DNA from: Gautieria morchelliformis
Taxonomy: Eukaryota > Basidiomycota > Agaricomycetes > Gomphales > Gomphaceae
DNA length: 64,000 nucleotides
NCBI GenBank assembly: GCA_015179125.1
Contig: WHVA01000049.1
Coordinates: 292,199-356,198, forward strand
Reading direction: 5' to 3'
The notes under the pieces were generated by a model, which ran no database searches, had not been told where the DNA came from, and saw only the letters and a list, made by a program, of their open reading frames with translations. This document shows positions 44,759 to 57,949 of the stretch, piece after piece. A program made the translations under genes and the position numbers. How positions within the stretch are numbered: the stretch's first letter is position 1; every line of letters starts with the position of its first letter.

Positions 44759-45892
44759 TGTTCTCGCCGAGAAAGAGCTCATGGAAAAGTGTGAGGCCGA
44801 GGAGGCAGCTCAAAAAGAGAAGGAACGACTGGAGGAGGTGCGCAGGGAAAAGGAGCGCAGGGAACAGGAGGAACGCGAACGCCTGGAACGCGAGCACGAA
44901 GACCGTGAGCGCGAGCTTGAGCGCATCGAGCGCGAACGCGAGGAGAGGGAGGCCGAAGAGGCTGTGGAGAAACTTGCGGAGGAGCAAGCGGCTGCGGAAA
45001 AGGCCAACGCGGATAAGGCGGAGGAAAATCGCGAGTCGCAGAAAGTAAGTTTCTTGTTTTTGATGGTATGGGGTTGACCATCGGAACAGGAAAAGGCTGC
45101 GGACACGGATCAGGAGTCCGAGTGGAGTGGGCCTCCGTCAGAAACGGCGCCGGAAGAAACCCCGAGGGCAAATGACAAAGGCAAAGGGAAGGCGACGGTG
45201 GAATGGCGGGTGGCGCAGGAGGAGAAACAGCGCCGGAAGGAGAGGGCCAAGAGGATGGCTCTGGAAGAAGAGAAGAAGACGGCGCATCGCAGCTTAGCTG
45301 CGATGCCTGTCTTGAGAAAGGCCTTCCATGCGTGTGGGACCTGGCGGGAAAGGCCACGGCCTGTAACCGCTGCAAGGACGCGAAGCGGGCTTGCGTGGTT
45401 GACGGGTTTAAGGCCCGGGTGACGGCCAAGCGGAGGAAAACCGGAGGATCGGAAGTAGGCTCGGAAAAGCCTACTCAGGGCGCACGGAAGCCCTTGTCCA
45501 GGGCTGCCAAGGCGAGGGGAGTCCAAGACGGGCCGGAGGCGAGCGGAAGTGGGACGACGCGGGGGGAGCAGGTGGCGGATCCGCTTGCGGATATCGCCAG
45601 GTCACTCCGGGGACTGCTTCGACAGGGGGAGCAGGTGTTGCAGATGCAACACCACTTCTACCTGGCAGTCGCGGATCGCCTTGGCGCGTACGAGGATTAC
45701 CTCGACCGGATCGTCTCGGAACTGAGGTGGATGCAGGAGAGGGAGGACTCGGAAGTGGAGGGGGAAGTATCTGAGGGCAAGGTTCAAGCCATGCAGAGGT
45801 TTGCGGAGGAGTATGGGCGGAACGGAAACGTGGAGGATCTGGAGGCGGAAGACTGGGCGGGCTTTGGTGAGGACACAATGGAGGATGACTAG
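44759..45892 (+). pseudogene. Antisense accessory gene of A2 (5'-truncated)
   Basis: The counterpart of 8312-9515. Exon 1 lacks its start codon (cut at the helicase junction) but keeps the Glu/Arg-rich coiled coil to NRESQK at 45041. The GT-AG intron has the same splice sites. Exon 2 starts EKAADTDQESEW and continues to the helix RRKERAKRMALEE. Eight extra bases near 45275 shift the frame before the cluster CDACLEKGLPCVWDLAGKAT, after which the frame is open to EDTMEDD at 45892. The C-terminal part (ADIARSLRGLLRQGEQVLQM) is intact here but frameshifted in A1. The damage differs between copies, so the reading frame was ancestral to both. Confidence 0.75.
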
Positions 45893-46021
45893 GGGTTGAA
45901 ATGACATGTAGAATAGATTTCTTGGAACGTCGGAATTAGTGTAGTGGAAAAAATTAATTGGATTTGACTTGTGACTGAAAGAGTGAAAACGGAATAGGGT
46001 GGCGGAAATGTTGGGGACAAC

Positions 46022-49000
46022 TTAATGCGCGAGAAGGGGTCCAGGCTTGGCAGGGTATGCCTTGTGGAAATCTGAGACGAGTTCGGAGGCGTGGTCTAGT
46101 TCCATGGCGGAAATCCACGAGGTCTCTTCATCGGTGTTTTCGTAGCCTGCCCACTTGACTAGGTACTGGAGTTGGCAGCGGTATCGTCTGTCGAGCTTGG
46201 AGTTGAGAATTTCCGAGATCTCATATTCTGGTTCTCCGTCGATGATCACTGGCGGAGGCGGAGGTTGTTCTCGATTCGGAATTGTATTCAGAACTGCTGG
46301 CTCAAGCATAGAGACATGGAATACCGGGTGCGCGCATATTGTCAGGAAGTCTGAGGGTGAAAGAACAACTGCCAGCCTTAGCGATGATCTTGTAAGGTCC
46401 AAGGTATTTCTCAGAGAGCTTCTTCGAGGGGCGAGTAGTGCGGAAGTTTTCCGCTTTGACAAAGACTTTGTCGCCAATCTCGAATGCCGGTTGCGGAAGT
46501 CGTTTCCGATTGGCGGAAGTTTGGTATCTCTTTTGGGCAGCGGTAATGTTCTCTTGGAGGTGCTGGTGAAGGTCGTCGAGTTCCACAACGAAATCTCGGG
46601 CTCTTGCAGAGGCGAGGTCGCGTTTGGGGTGGATGGCGAGGTTTGGGTGGTAGCCCTTGTTGGCGTAAAAGGGGGAAATTCCGGTGGTGGCGGAAGGCGC
46701 ATTGTTGTAGGCAAATTCCGCGAGTGGAAGAAGGTCGGACCAATTGCTGTGTTGGTAGTTGCAATAGACACGGAGATACTCCTCAAGGGTCTGATTAGTA
46801 CGTTCCGTTTGTCCGTCTCCTTCAGGATGATAACCAGAAGTGAAGTGGAGCTTCATGTCGAGAGCCTTGCCGAGTGTGCGGAAAAAGGAGGACACGAATT
46901 CTGATCCACGGTCGGAAGTGACATGGGAAGGGATTCTGTGCTTTGAAAAGACGTGGAGCACGAAGAGCTGTGCGAGCTGGGCGGAAGTGATGATGTCGAA
47001 TGTCGGAATAAAGATGGACTGCTTTGTGAGGCGGTCAACAATCACTAGAATGGTATCATAGCTGGATGACTTAGGAAGTTTCTCAATGAAATCCATGGAT
47101 ATCGAATTCCACGGTTGTTCCGGGATTGGAAGTTGCTTCAGGAGGCCGTAGGGTTTGTGACGTTGGGGCTTGGCTCACATACAGGTGGTGCATGACTTGC
47201 AGTAGTCTTGGACCATTGTGCGGAGAAGAGGCCAAGTATAGGTACGTCGGATTATGTCAAGGGTTTTGTTCTGGCCTTGGTGTCCTGAGAGCGGATGATT
47301 GTGGCTTTGCTGGAGTATGTGAAGTCGTAGATCATTGGTATCCGGAACGTAAATCCGGGACTTGTACCGGAGAAATCCATCGGAATCGAGGGACCATCCA
47401 GGACTGGTGGCATCATCGAGGTGGGCTGCGGAGATGGGGTCGGAACGGATGTCGGACTGGAGAGACTCGGTGTCCATAATAATTGAGGCGCGGAGTAGCG
47501 GAAACTGCAATGCTGTGGCACGCAGGGACGATGCCAGTTGCTCAGTGGAGAATACTGGGCGGAAATTGTGCAGATTAACGCTGGCATAGTCGCTACTTCC
47601 CTCTTTTGGGTAGACGTCCCAACGTCTAGTGAGTGCGTCGGGTTTTGCTCCGAGCTTTCCGGGGGGAAGCGGATCACCATGTTGACTGTGAGAGATATTC
47701 AGACCAGCGGACTTGACGGCGAGTCAAAATCTTAGTAGTTGCGAAATACTCAAGGTTCTTATGATCCGTTACAACGTCGATCGGATAAGGTGGACCTTCA
47801 AGGTAGTGTCTCCAAATTTTGAAGGCTTCGAAAATCGCAAGTAGTTCTTTATCGTGGATGTCGTAGTTGAGTTCCGAGCGGAAAAGGTGCGGGAATGAAA
47901 AGCGATTGGATGAATTTCTCCGTCGTCGGGGGAAATGATGGAAAGGATGGCGGCTAGCGCGTAGTCGGAAGCGTCGGTTTCGAGTACAAGTTGGGCATCA
48001 GGAATCCAGAAACCGAGTATGGGAGCCATAGTGAAGGCCGATTTGAGAGCTTCAAATGCGGAACGGCATTCCGGAGTGAAATTCCATGGGGCACCCTTCC
48101 TGGTGAGACGCGTAGCGGAACAGTAATGTCGGAAAAATTATAAATGAAACGCCGGTAAAAGTTGGCGAAGCCAAGGAAAGACTGTACATCCTTAACACGT
48201 CGGGGTTCCGGCCATTCTTGAATTGCCTTGACTTTGTCCTCTGCCATGGTAAGACCCGTTGGAGAGAGGATGTAGCCGAGGTATTTGACCGTGTCGCGTG
48301 CCATTCGCATTTCTCTGCTTTTGCGTAGAGATGGTGTTTGCGGAGACGGCGGAGTACTTCGCGGACATGTTCCTGATGTTTTTCCGGTGTATCGGAATAG
48401 ATGAGGATGTCGTCAATGTAGACTAGAACGCATACGTCGAGGAGGTCGGAAAATACTGTTCATGAATCGCTGAAAAGCGGCGGGAGCATTGGTTAGACCG
48501 AAAGGCATGACAACCCACTCAAAAGCACCATAGCGGGTGCGGAAGGTGGTTTTCCACTCGTCACCTTCCCGGATGCGGACAAGGTGATAAGCATGCCGGA
48601 GGTCAATTTTGGTGTAGATCTTCGCCCTGCGGGGAGTGTCAAGTAGGTCGGAAATACGCGGAAGCGGATTTTGTCCTTTTTAGTGAGGGCATTGAGTCCG
48701 CGGAAATCGACGCAGAGGCGGAGAGATCCATCCTTCTTCTTGACGAAAAGGACCGGAGCGCCATGCGGAGACAGCAAAGGGCGGATAAAGCCCATGTTGA
48801 GATGTTCATCGACGAACTCGCGGAGAGTTAGGAGTTCACTTTGCGAAAGGGAGTGATTGGTCCAAGGGGCGGAGATGCTCCTTCTTCCAAATCTATCCTC
48901 AAATCGTAAGGTCGATGTTCGGCAGGTTTGTCGGCTTTGGCCTCATTGAACATGTCCGGGAAGTCACGATATTCTTCCGGAACTGAGCTCATGTCGACCG

Positions 49001-49698
49001 GAACGGAAGTCGAGGCGGAACGAGCCTTGACTGAAGCTGAGTCGGAGAGGTGAAGCTGGAAAACGGTTGTGTCTTCTTGCCGTTGCAATACGCGGAAAGC
49101 GGTGGCGGAAATGAGCGCAATTCGAGGAGCTTCGAGGGACGGAGGTGCTAAAGCGGGACCGGAGTGCGGAACTGAATCCACGAGCGGAGATGCAGAAGAG
49201 GCCTGAGCCATCTTTGTGGACGACGTCGGAATAGACGGAAGTTGATCCGGGGTACGGAACTGTATTTGACCCAATGCCCAGTTAATCGATGGATTATATC
49301 GGGTGAGCCAATTGTGTCCTAGTACAACGGAGCAGCTAGCATCTAGCGGAGTAACGTAAAACGTAACTTCATGGTTGTCCCCAGTAGCGAAACAGATGGA
49401 CAGATCCACAACTTGGGAGATTCCTGTGTTGGAAGACCCATCAAAAAGGCGGAGAGGAATAGTCGGAATATTGCAGGTCGGAAGTTTGTGTTTCAAAACA
49501 AAGTCGGAATCGAGGAAGCAATGAGTCGAGCGGAGTCGACCAGTGCTGTGAACGGGGGTGCGGAAATGGTGTCGGAAGTGAGCGGAACAGAGAGGGAGTC
49601 GGAGGATGAAAGAGCGGATGCGTTGAGTTTAACCTCGTTTGTCACATGAATGGGGTCAACACAGCCCTCAGCTCGTGCGGAGGCTGGAGGACTGCTGA
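46022..49698 (-). pseudogene. Pol of A2, several frameshifts
   Basis: Same domain order as A1. RT is split after [10 protein letters not shown] and again around the catalytic region near 48450; RNase H is partial ([15 protein letters not shown]); the integrase core (MDFIEKL, SDRGSEF, QTERTNQ) is open from about 47096. A frameshift follows near 46330, and the chromodomain YEISEIL ... [12 protein letters not shown] closes it. It supplies the unshifted reference bases that reveal the A1 frameshifts. Confidence 0.88.
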
Positions 49699-51115
49699 CT
49701 ATTTTTTTGAATCCGCAGCGGGAACCGCTTCGGATTTCTCTTCCGTCTTTGCTGCGTGGCCCTTGGCCTTAGCAGCGGAGGCGGAAGCGCGAGTGCAGTC
49801 GCAAGCGACGTGACCCCCTTTGCTGCAGAAAAGGCAAAGGTTGTTGTTCATGCGATGCTGGCGTTCTACAGGGGTTAGTTTTCCGTCCTTCCCAAGTTTG
49901 TCGGAAAGGTCCGGATGCTCTTTCGGGCGTTAGTGTTGGAACCAGAGGCCTGGTTGTTGCGAGGGGTGTTGTTGTTGTTCCGGTTGCCGGAGTTGGATCC
50001 GGAACTGTTGTTGCTGTTGTTGTTTCCGGAGTTGTTGTTTCCGGAGTTGGTCTTCTTTTGTCTTTATCAGACTTCTTGTCGGAAAACTTGTCGTTCTTGC
50101 TCTGGGCGGAAGTTTCGCGAGCGATCTCGGAGTGTCTTTCCCAGTAGCGCGAATCGATGGATTGGGCAAGGTTACGGAGGTCGGTGAGGGTGGCGGGTTT
50201 TCCGACGCGGGCAATTTCATCCTTGATGCGGGATGGCAAGCCCATGTAAAACTGGCGTCGGAGTGCTGCTTCTCCCCATTGGACTCGAGGAGCAAGCTGC
50301 TGGAACGTAACGATATATTTAGCTATCTTATGAGTGTCTTTCATGCGAAGCTTATTGAGTTCATTTTCCGCATCGGCTTCCATATCAAATGGTCCGAAGT
50401 TGCTGTGGAGTTCGGAAATGAAATTGGGGTAATCGTCGGCCCAGTCGACGAGAGTGAACGGATCCATGAGGGCGGGTTTGAAGTAGTCGAGAGCCGTGCC
50501 TCGGAGATAGGAAAGGGCATAATTGACCTTTCGTTCGTCGTCGGGAAAGGCGTCGGGACGATCACGGAAATTGAGTTGAAGCTGGACCAGAAATGGCTGG
50601 AGCTTCTTGGGGTCGGAACCGTCGAACTGATCTGGTTCGCGGACCTTTGTCTTGGGGCGTGGTGGTGCTTGGGCCGGGCGCTGGAGTTGGCCGGCTAGCA
50701 TGGCGATGGCTTGTGCAAGATCTGGAACTGGCGCGGGCGGAACTGGGTTGGCGGGAATCTGAGGTGGAATTGGAGGTGGAGGACCGCCTGGGGGACCGCC
50801 GGGTGGGCCGCCTGGAGGGCCGCCTGGAGGTGGTCCTGGTGGAGGTGGTGGTGGTGGAGCTGGGCGTCGGAATGACGCTGCTGTTTGTTCGCCGCTGCTA
50901 CTCGTCGAATTCCCGTCATAGTCGGGATTGTCGTCGGGATTAGCGTCGGGAACTTCTTCGAAACATTGCGGAAAAGCATCGGAGAGTTCATCGTTGGCAC
51001 GAGAGCTGCCGGAGGGTTCCGCGTGCCTTGGTGCTGCGGATCTAAGACTGCCAAAATAAGAGAGAGCTTCGACAGCTCCTGCTCGAGCTGAAGTAGCTGT
51101 GGTACGAGGAGGCAT
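49699..51115 (-). pseudogene. Gag of A2 (one frameshift)
   Basis: Starts at ATG 51115 (MPPRTTATSARAGAVEALSY). It is like A1 Gag through the core; then one base is missing within SDKDK-K near 50060, shifting the Asn-rich and zinc-knuckle part out of frame. The zinc knuckle CLFCSKGGHVACDC is complete in the shifted frame. The end keeps seven A residues followed by TAG. Confidence 0.88.
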
Positions 51116-51148
51116 AGCGATAGTTATCGGGTGGGAATCAGATAATAC

Positions 51149-51853
51149 TGTTACGTATCGAGATTTCCGCTGGGTCGAAACTGGAAAGGACAGCGGCTTC
51201 AACTTATAGGTTGCGCCCCCAATGAACTATCGTCCTAGGTATTTTCGGAAATGAGTCGGAAGTCGGAAAGTACTGGACCAAAGGTTTGGTCGGAACTTGT
51301 GTCGGAACTGAGGCGGAAGGCGGAAGATGGAAGACGGAAGACTGAGAGAGAGACTGAGATCTTGCTAGACTCGCTGTGCTAAGAACAGGAGATGGAGGGA
51401 AGGAAATCAAGTATCGAAGGTGATTATCTGATTGCAGAATAACAGACATACATGAGGGGGTTTTATACAAAGCACAGAACAACAAGTAATGGTATGGTAC
51501 TAAGCAAATCCCGGGGAAAGCGGAAGTCGAGTAGACAATACGTGGGAACTAACTAATACGGAACAATGGTTGACAAGGGGGGTGCAGGGTGGGGTAAGTA
51601 CAATGTCAAAGAACAAGGCGGGTAAGTACAATGGGCATCGGAAGAAATGGAACTACGGAAATGGTATCTTGCTGTGCTCAGGGTCGAGTACGGGGGCCGG
51701 TATCTGGAGGTGGCCAGGGGTACTGAAAGACCAAGGGAGGGGGTTTGCGGATATTGCGGATGTTGCGGATGATGCGGATGTCGGAATAGAGTCGGAGGTG
51801 GCGCGGAGGGTATGCGGAGGTGGCGGAGATGGTTGATCGGAACAGTTGTAACA
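51149..51853 (-). repeat. 5' LTR of A2
   Basis: 705 bp. On the plus strand it starts TGTTACGTATCG and ends ACAGTTGTAACA. It holds a four-unit GCGGAT-type microsatellite (GCGGATATTGCGGATGTTGC) that varies in copy number from the A1 3' LTR. Confidence 0.88.
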
Positions 51854-54800
51854 TCGTCAGATTGGAGCCTCCGTGGGGCTTCTTTTCCCTCAGAGCAGAC
51901 ATAGCAGATACTCAGGCCAGTAAATGCATGTGATCACATGACTGACAATAAAAGAAGAACCTGGCCACCTCAGGTCGGTTACAGACAAGTTAGGCGATGA
52001 GTAACTGAGGGGGTGTCACCCCCATCCAGGTTAACGATGATACAACAACGAGAGAACTGCATGCTCCGCATCAACGGGGCTCCATTGCTCGCATCCGCAC
52101 TCCACCTCGCTTCAGGCCAGTGCGGACGACGGGTGTGCATCCATGTCTGGGAGGCATCAAGATGCCCCCAGACTCACCCGTTCATTGTGCGAGCTGCACC
52201 AACCGCACAACGTCATCCACTCATGCATTCGCCACCCACCTTGTTCCAGATGAGTGGCGGCTGTTCTGCAGGCCCAGTAGGACCTGCATCCACCCTTGGG
52301 GACTCTCAAGAGTTCCCCAAACCCTTCCGGAGGTCCTCTAAGCTGCGCTTTGTGTGCAACTACATCCACTCGCGCCTGCCCCTACTGGCTCCATCTGCCC
52401 TCTCACGCATCCAGACACGACCCTCATGATCCCCAGAGGCCTTTCCGACCTCCAGGTCCCCTCTCTGTGCATCCTGTGTCGCTGCCGGCGATTTTTTTTC
52501 GCATATTTCGCACATGCGGCCGCCTACAGACCAACTGCACCTCCCGCAGTACTTCATCCACTCGTGCCCGTGGCCCTCATCATTCCCTTCACCACGTCTG
52601 TACTTTCAATGCTGGCACTGCACATTCTTGTCCCCCTCTTGCAGGATGTCACCCCCACATTCAGTGAGCGTTCACCCTCCGCACTGTGTCCTTGCCTGCA
52701 CCCACTCTGTACACATCTGCACCGCACGCTGACCCCCACTCCACTCTTCTTGTTAGCCAACTTCCCTCGATTATGCGAAGACCCAACTATGTCCGCACCC
52801 GCTGTCACTGATGCCGTCCTTCCATATCGACGCCACATCATTTTTCTTATCTTTGACACATCGCCTGACAATTTAGCTTCATTCATGCAAACTCAATCAA
52901 AACCTCAATACTCAGAGTTGATAGAGTTTGAAGGGGTGTGTTGTGAATCGTGTTGTGAATTGTCGTAACTCGCCATGTTAGTATAGCCTGCAGCGTGAAC
53001 CGGCACTATCCCGGTGCTATCCGTACCCATGAAGATCTCAGCCATGCAGTGGACCTCTAGGTCATTAAGCAACAGACAAAGGTAGTTATAATAATTTGAT
53101 TATTTAATTAGATTCTACATGGAGAAACTAAGGCATCTCATCATCTTACTTTAGAGATGGAACAAGGTGCATTCTGGTTTTGGAATGCAAGGGATGACCA
53201 TCATGGAACAAGTATGAACAGGATGGCACTACTTCACCCATCTACATTCAAGACTTTTGAAAAGCATGCTTCAAATGATGCACAATGGACACTCGTCCAT
53301 GTTGTCCCACATGACATGTGACAATGGCTGCAAGGGCCCGCGACTTCTGATGCATTTGCTAAGGAGTCAAGGAAATAGACCTCACACATTTCATTGAATT
53401 CAAAGTCCATATCCTTGGTATGTCTCAGTGGATGCCCATGTGGTTGTGCACCATGTTGCAATTTGACGCTCTCTTCATTCGACCTCTTCCCATGTCGTAC
53501 AGGATTGACATGCGGCCAAAATGGTAGTTGGCTCGTGTCTCCATATCCAGCAACAATCATGAGCCGATATCTCTGCGGAGATTATCCAACACCGTTTTAG
53601 GATTGCAGCCACATGCAAACTCTGGGCATTGACCTGGACAGCCTAGATCTCTCATATGATTTCCCCCAGGAGAGGGTTGGGAACTGTCATCGCCAGTAGG
53701 GGCAAGTGTTGTTATAATGCGAGGAGGGGGACGGGGAGAGATGAAGGCTGGAACAGAACTTGGTGCACTGAGCGCAGAAACAGACGGAACTCGAGTGTTA
53801 GCTAACTCTAGCTGTAACACTACACGGAGCTGCAGTGCAGCTGAAAGGGCTGAAACCGATGGATTTGTTGTAACTACTGGGCTAGCTACTTATACAAGTG
53901 TCAAACATATGGGCGCTCGGTCAGGGGTCAGCAGAGTGGGAATTAGATAGGAGTTGCATCTGAACAAAGGGGAGCTCATGCCTCTCAGAGACCTGCCATT
54001 CTTCGTGACAGGCCACCTGCCATGACCCATTGGCAAAAGGACCCAGCAATGTGCCAAGTGGTTTGAACTCTGCAACACAAAAGAGTAGAGGTTCCAGGAC
54101 CTACTGAAGCAGGCGAAAGAGACACCGTCAGGGTCCTGCTCGTGCGGCATGGTCACTTGAGCTTCACCCTGTTCTTGTTGCTCACCAGATGCTTCGCAAT
54201 ATTAATGGTATCCACAGGATGAAAGACTGATAGCTCAGAGACACCTGCCTCGAGTCTGTGAATGTCGACTGTATAGTTTCGTGATACTCACCAGTTGCAC
54301 CCGATCCGATCACACGGGCAGTAGCCGACTCTTTTGCTCTCCCCTGTTCGAGGAGACATACCTCGAGTTGGTTTACGGCAGCAAGCAATAGATGTGTAGG
54401 AACGGAAGTTGCTGCGTTTCAGCAGCAAACTTTAGTACTTACTCAGTCATTGCATTCTTTGTAAGTTTGCAATGATTAGTGGTGAGAGGGCCGCTTGGAT
54501 GCTTAGTAGAGGCATCATTTTATTCTGGCAAACTTTCACGTTTACTACGTCTGCACTTTCGATCCAAGGGATTCATGCAGTATTTTGGTGCAGATTCCCT
54601 AGCCTGAGAGTACGTGTTAGATTGCCAAGTCCAGCTGATTCAATCAGGAAAACCATTATAAACTCGGCCCGAGAAATCAAATATGGATGTAAGGTGGATA
54701 CATGCCTAAGTGTATCCCCACTGACGTTATGTTGATGCACCAAAGCCCATATCATGCCCAGGAAGTAGTGACGACGAAATTTGTCACTTCGTGAAACCAC

Positions 54801-55036
54801 GAGTCCACAATGTGAGAATGCTTCGCTCTGCTGGTCACGAATAGTAAAATCGGTTTGTTATTAGTGGACCCAGGTCCACGTCAACGACGCTGGACAACCT
54901 GGTCAAGATGACATCGTGTGTCGATCGTGTTTGTTCAGGCACCGGTACTCTCGGTATCTCGCGGACGCTTTGCCCTCGGCGGTTGGAATCCTGCAGCTGA
55001 CTATCTCCCAACGGATTCCAGCTGGACCCTGCCGTA
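51854..55036. other. No securely recognised gene
   Basis: Several frames (plus 52354-52968; minus 53234-53560) lack family resemblance and are Cys/His/Pro-rich, suggesting chance frames. One minus-strand piece, 54268-54153, reads LEAGVSELSVFHPVDTINIA then KHLVSNKNRVKLK before a stop. It looks protein-like and could be a terminal exon, but I cannot identify it. The last few hundred bases before 55037 should hold the allantoinase promoter; no clear TATA box is seen. Confidence 0.35.
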
Positions 55037-56704
55037 ATGCAAAGATTAGTGCTCACTTCTAATAACGTTCAGTTGCCGGGAAGGGAAGAACTTTGTCCCG
55101 CAGTCATCGAAGTTGAGTGCACTTCTGGAAAAATTATTCATGTGAGGCCAGGCAAGACGGATGAGACGGAATACTATGATCGCGACACAGTGGAAGTCTT
55201 GGATCTGGGCGATCTGGTTGTACTGCCTGGGCTGGTAGAGTATGTTGCCATGATTATTCCTCCCAGTCATTCTTATTATTGTTCAGTGCACACGTACATT
55301 TGAATGAACCGGGTCACACTGACTGGGAGGGTTTTAACACGGGAACGAGAGCTGCTGTGGCTGGTGGTTTTACCACTGTTGTCGACATGCCTATTGACTC
55401 AGTTCCACCCACTACCACAACTTCCAATCTGGGTCTGAAGCGGCAGGCGGCAACCGGACAGTGCTGGTCGGATGTTGCATTTTGGGGTGGGGTGATACCG
55501 CACAACCAAGTCGAGTATACACTCCTCACGCGCGATTAAGCTACTGCTGACTACTTGGCAATGATTTACTTCGATCAGCACGATCTTTTACCTTTGGTCA
55601 GTGCAGGCGTGAAAGGTTTCAAATGCTTCTTGATTGAAAGCGGGGCGGAGGTTAGCCCGCCGTATGCGCCCCGTGAGTCGTAGTGCTCAGGCATTCTACA
55701 ATACAGGAGTTCCCACACGTAACCTCTACGGACGTAAAGGTGGCAATGGAATATTTAGAGGTGATTTCATGATTGCTGTGAATGCCATCCGACCAATGAT
55801 TTGACAGCTTCATTACCCATAGCCAACATCTTCTGTGCTTCTCTTTCATGCCGAGTTGGATTGCAACTCTGTCGGAGCGTCAGAATATACGACCCCGGAC
55901 CCCCGAGCATATGATACATTTCTTCGCTCCCGTCCTGACTCCCTTGAATTCTCCGCCATAGATTTGATCATCTCCCTCAACAGGCAATACCCTTCATTAC
56001 GGACTCACATTGCGCATCTCTCATCAGCCACTGCGCTTCCACTCATCAAACACGCGAAATCATCTGGCCTCCCTCTCACAGTGGAAACCTGTTTTCACTA
56101 CCTGTGCCTCACCGCATCCTCCGTGCCAGCAGGTCACACCGAATTCAAATGCATGCCTCCGATTCGATCTTCTGAAAATAGAGAGCGCCTCTGGACGGCC
56201 CTTATGGACGGCACTATTGATTTTATTGTATCAGATCATTCGCCATGTCTTGCCAGCATGAAATGTTTGGACACAGGAGACATGATGAAGGCTTGGGGTG
56301 GAATAAGCGGGCTGGGGTTAGGATTGAGCTTACTGTGGACGGAAGGACGGAAGCGGGGTGTTACGTTCTCAAGAATTGTCAAATGGCTAAGTACGAATCC
56401 GGCTATACATGCGGGGTTATCCAACAAAGGTGTAATCGAGGTGGGGAAAGACGCCGATTTTGTCGTTTTTGATCCCCACAGTGAGCTCACTGTATGTTCT
56501 GAGATGCTTCTTGCTGTGAGCATGACTATATCACCCCCTCAGGTGACAGCAGACGCCTTACAATTCAAGAATATATTCTCACCGTACGAAGGTATGGTAC
56601 TTAAGGGGCGGGTGGATAAGGCAATTTTGCGTGGCCAAGTTGTCTGGGACCGATATCGAGAGGGAGATGGTTTCCAGCCAACCCCTCTGGGAAAATTGCT
56701 GTAA
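55037..56704 (+). CDS. DAL1: Allantoinase
   Basis: Hydrolyses allantoin to allantoate in purine degradation, letting the fungus use ureides as nitrogen. Six exons (55037-55239, 55287-55509, 55579-55650, 55707-55760, 55823-56491, 56543-56704) join in frame to 460 residues, the usual size of the family; all five introns are GT-AG, 47-69 bp. It belongs to the dihydroorotase-like amidohydrolases. Metal-site residues are all present: DAHVHLNEPG (formed across intron 1), the carboxylated-Lys motif GVKGFKCFLIESG, LLFHAEL, THIAHLSSA, and the catalytic Asp in IVSDHSP. The C-terminus AILRGQVVWDR is normal. I chose the ATG at 55037 because it opens a family-like LTSNNVQLPG start. Intron 5 is a multiple of three, so retention would keep the frame. 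It appears intact, between retroelements. Confidence 0.93.
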
Positions 56705-57949
56705 TGATTTTATGATAGACGGGAGGCGTGGTTGCGTTGAGGTTAGAGTGGGCACATGCATCGTATAGCGTGGTAGCTAAATGTATCATTGTATTAATGT
56801 GAATTAAATTGTATGTGAACATTCCCATGGCAAGTGGATTGGTATAAGTACGGACTAGGTATGTAAGGATACCAAACGCATATACTCATGCATTTTTCCT
56901 GTCCCAGATTCGCATCACTCTCTAGCTTATGACGCTGTACATTGTCCTCCAATTTATCCTCTTTATTTGGGCGACATCTGAGGTCTTCCTGCAGCGACCA
57001 GTACAGCATGTCTCGTCTGCATGCCAGCTCGACCTTCAATGTGACGGTCCCGATTCAATACTCGTTGCTGCACGCCTGAGAGCCAGTGAGAGGTGCTCGT
57101 GCTGTGCAAGTCGTTGCGCCGGTGGTACAGAGCATGGGTGGGGGTGTTGCGGGTGCCCCTGGTGCCTGACAGTGCAGAGGCCAGATGCGTTTATGTTGAC
57201 ACACTTGATGTAGATGGATTTTTACTCACAGGTATTTGCCTACCATCTTGCTGCAACGGTGAGTGTTTTCATTACTCAGTGAGCGGAACCTTACTACTGT
57301 TACATAAAGATCGCGATGAATCAGATAAGTTCCGGGTAGTGACTACCTAAAGATAAATCAGATAAGCTACAACTATTGCTAGTTACTGATTTCCATGGAA
57401 CTAAATGTGCTACTTACTTCCTGGCATCGAAGAAAGTGAGACGCTAGGAAGTAGCTTACCAAATACACGACTCATACAAGTACTGTGTTTCAGCGAACAG
57501 GCCCGGTGTTGAGCGCAGACCTCCCTCTCGAGTGCCGAGGGCCCGAGCTACTCGACGCTCGCTTTCTCACAACTGTAATCTTGTGCCACAGTCACTGAAA
57601 TTATGCCGACAATGTATAATCCAGAGAAACACGACCGCGACATTGGGGGTAAGTTTATTGTCATGCTCAGAGATATACACAGTAATTAATAGGCAGGATG
57701 CTGGCGTCTTGTGTAAACGCCCGGCTGGCCGCGAGGTAATCTTCCTTCAGGAGAAGCACAGAATAGGATAGCAGCCAGTGATTCTCAGATAGGCGACTCG
57801 GCAACAACCCGTGCTCGAGCCGGATGGAGTAAGTGCACACACGATGCCCGCTCGTCCGCGGTCGTAAGTATTTATCGGTCTATTACTCGCAGGGTTCTTC
57901 TTTCAGTACCCAACACTGTCACAGGTCCTGGCTCCTGAGAGAGGCTATA
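56705..57949. other. Intergenic, no recognised gene
   Basis: Between allantoinase and the arrestin-like gene. Short frames only; any upstream exons of the arrestin-like gene would lie at its right end, but none is convincing. Confidence 0.4.

Larger units (their letters stand above)
44753..51853 (-). mobile_element. Ty3/gypsy element A2, 3'-truncated
   Basis: An inverted relative of A1: LTR 51149-51853, gag, pol and the antisense gene. It ends at 44753 inside exon 1 of the antisense gene, lacking its 3' LTR and about 190 bp before it, fused to the helicase fragment. The LTR subfamily equals the A1 3' LTR. Confidence 0.92.

Noticed and set aside
45471-45878. Pro-rich minus-strand frame over the A2 antisense gene
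   Set aside because: Mirror of the zinc-cluster gene exon; the same mirror exists in A1 and has no recognisable domain.
52354-52968. 204-residue plus-strand frame
   Set aside because: Cys/Pro/His-rich with no family resemblance, no splice structure and no conserved neighbour; treated as chance.
57050-57350. Cys-rich frame (ASERCSCCASRCAGG) between the two host genes
   Set aside because: Low-complexity reading with no regular Cys spacing and no splice support.
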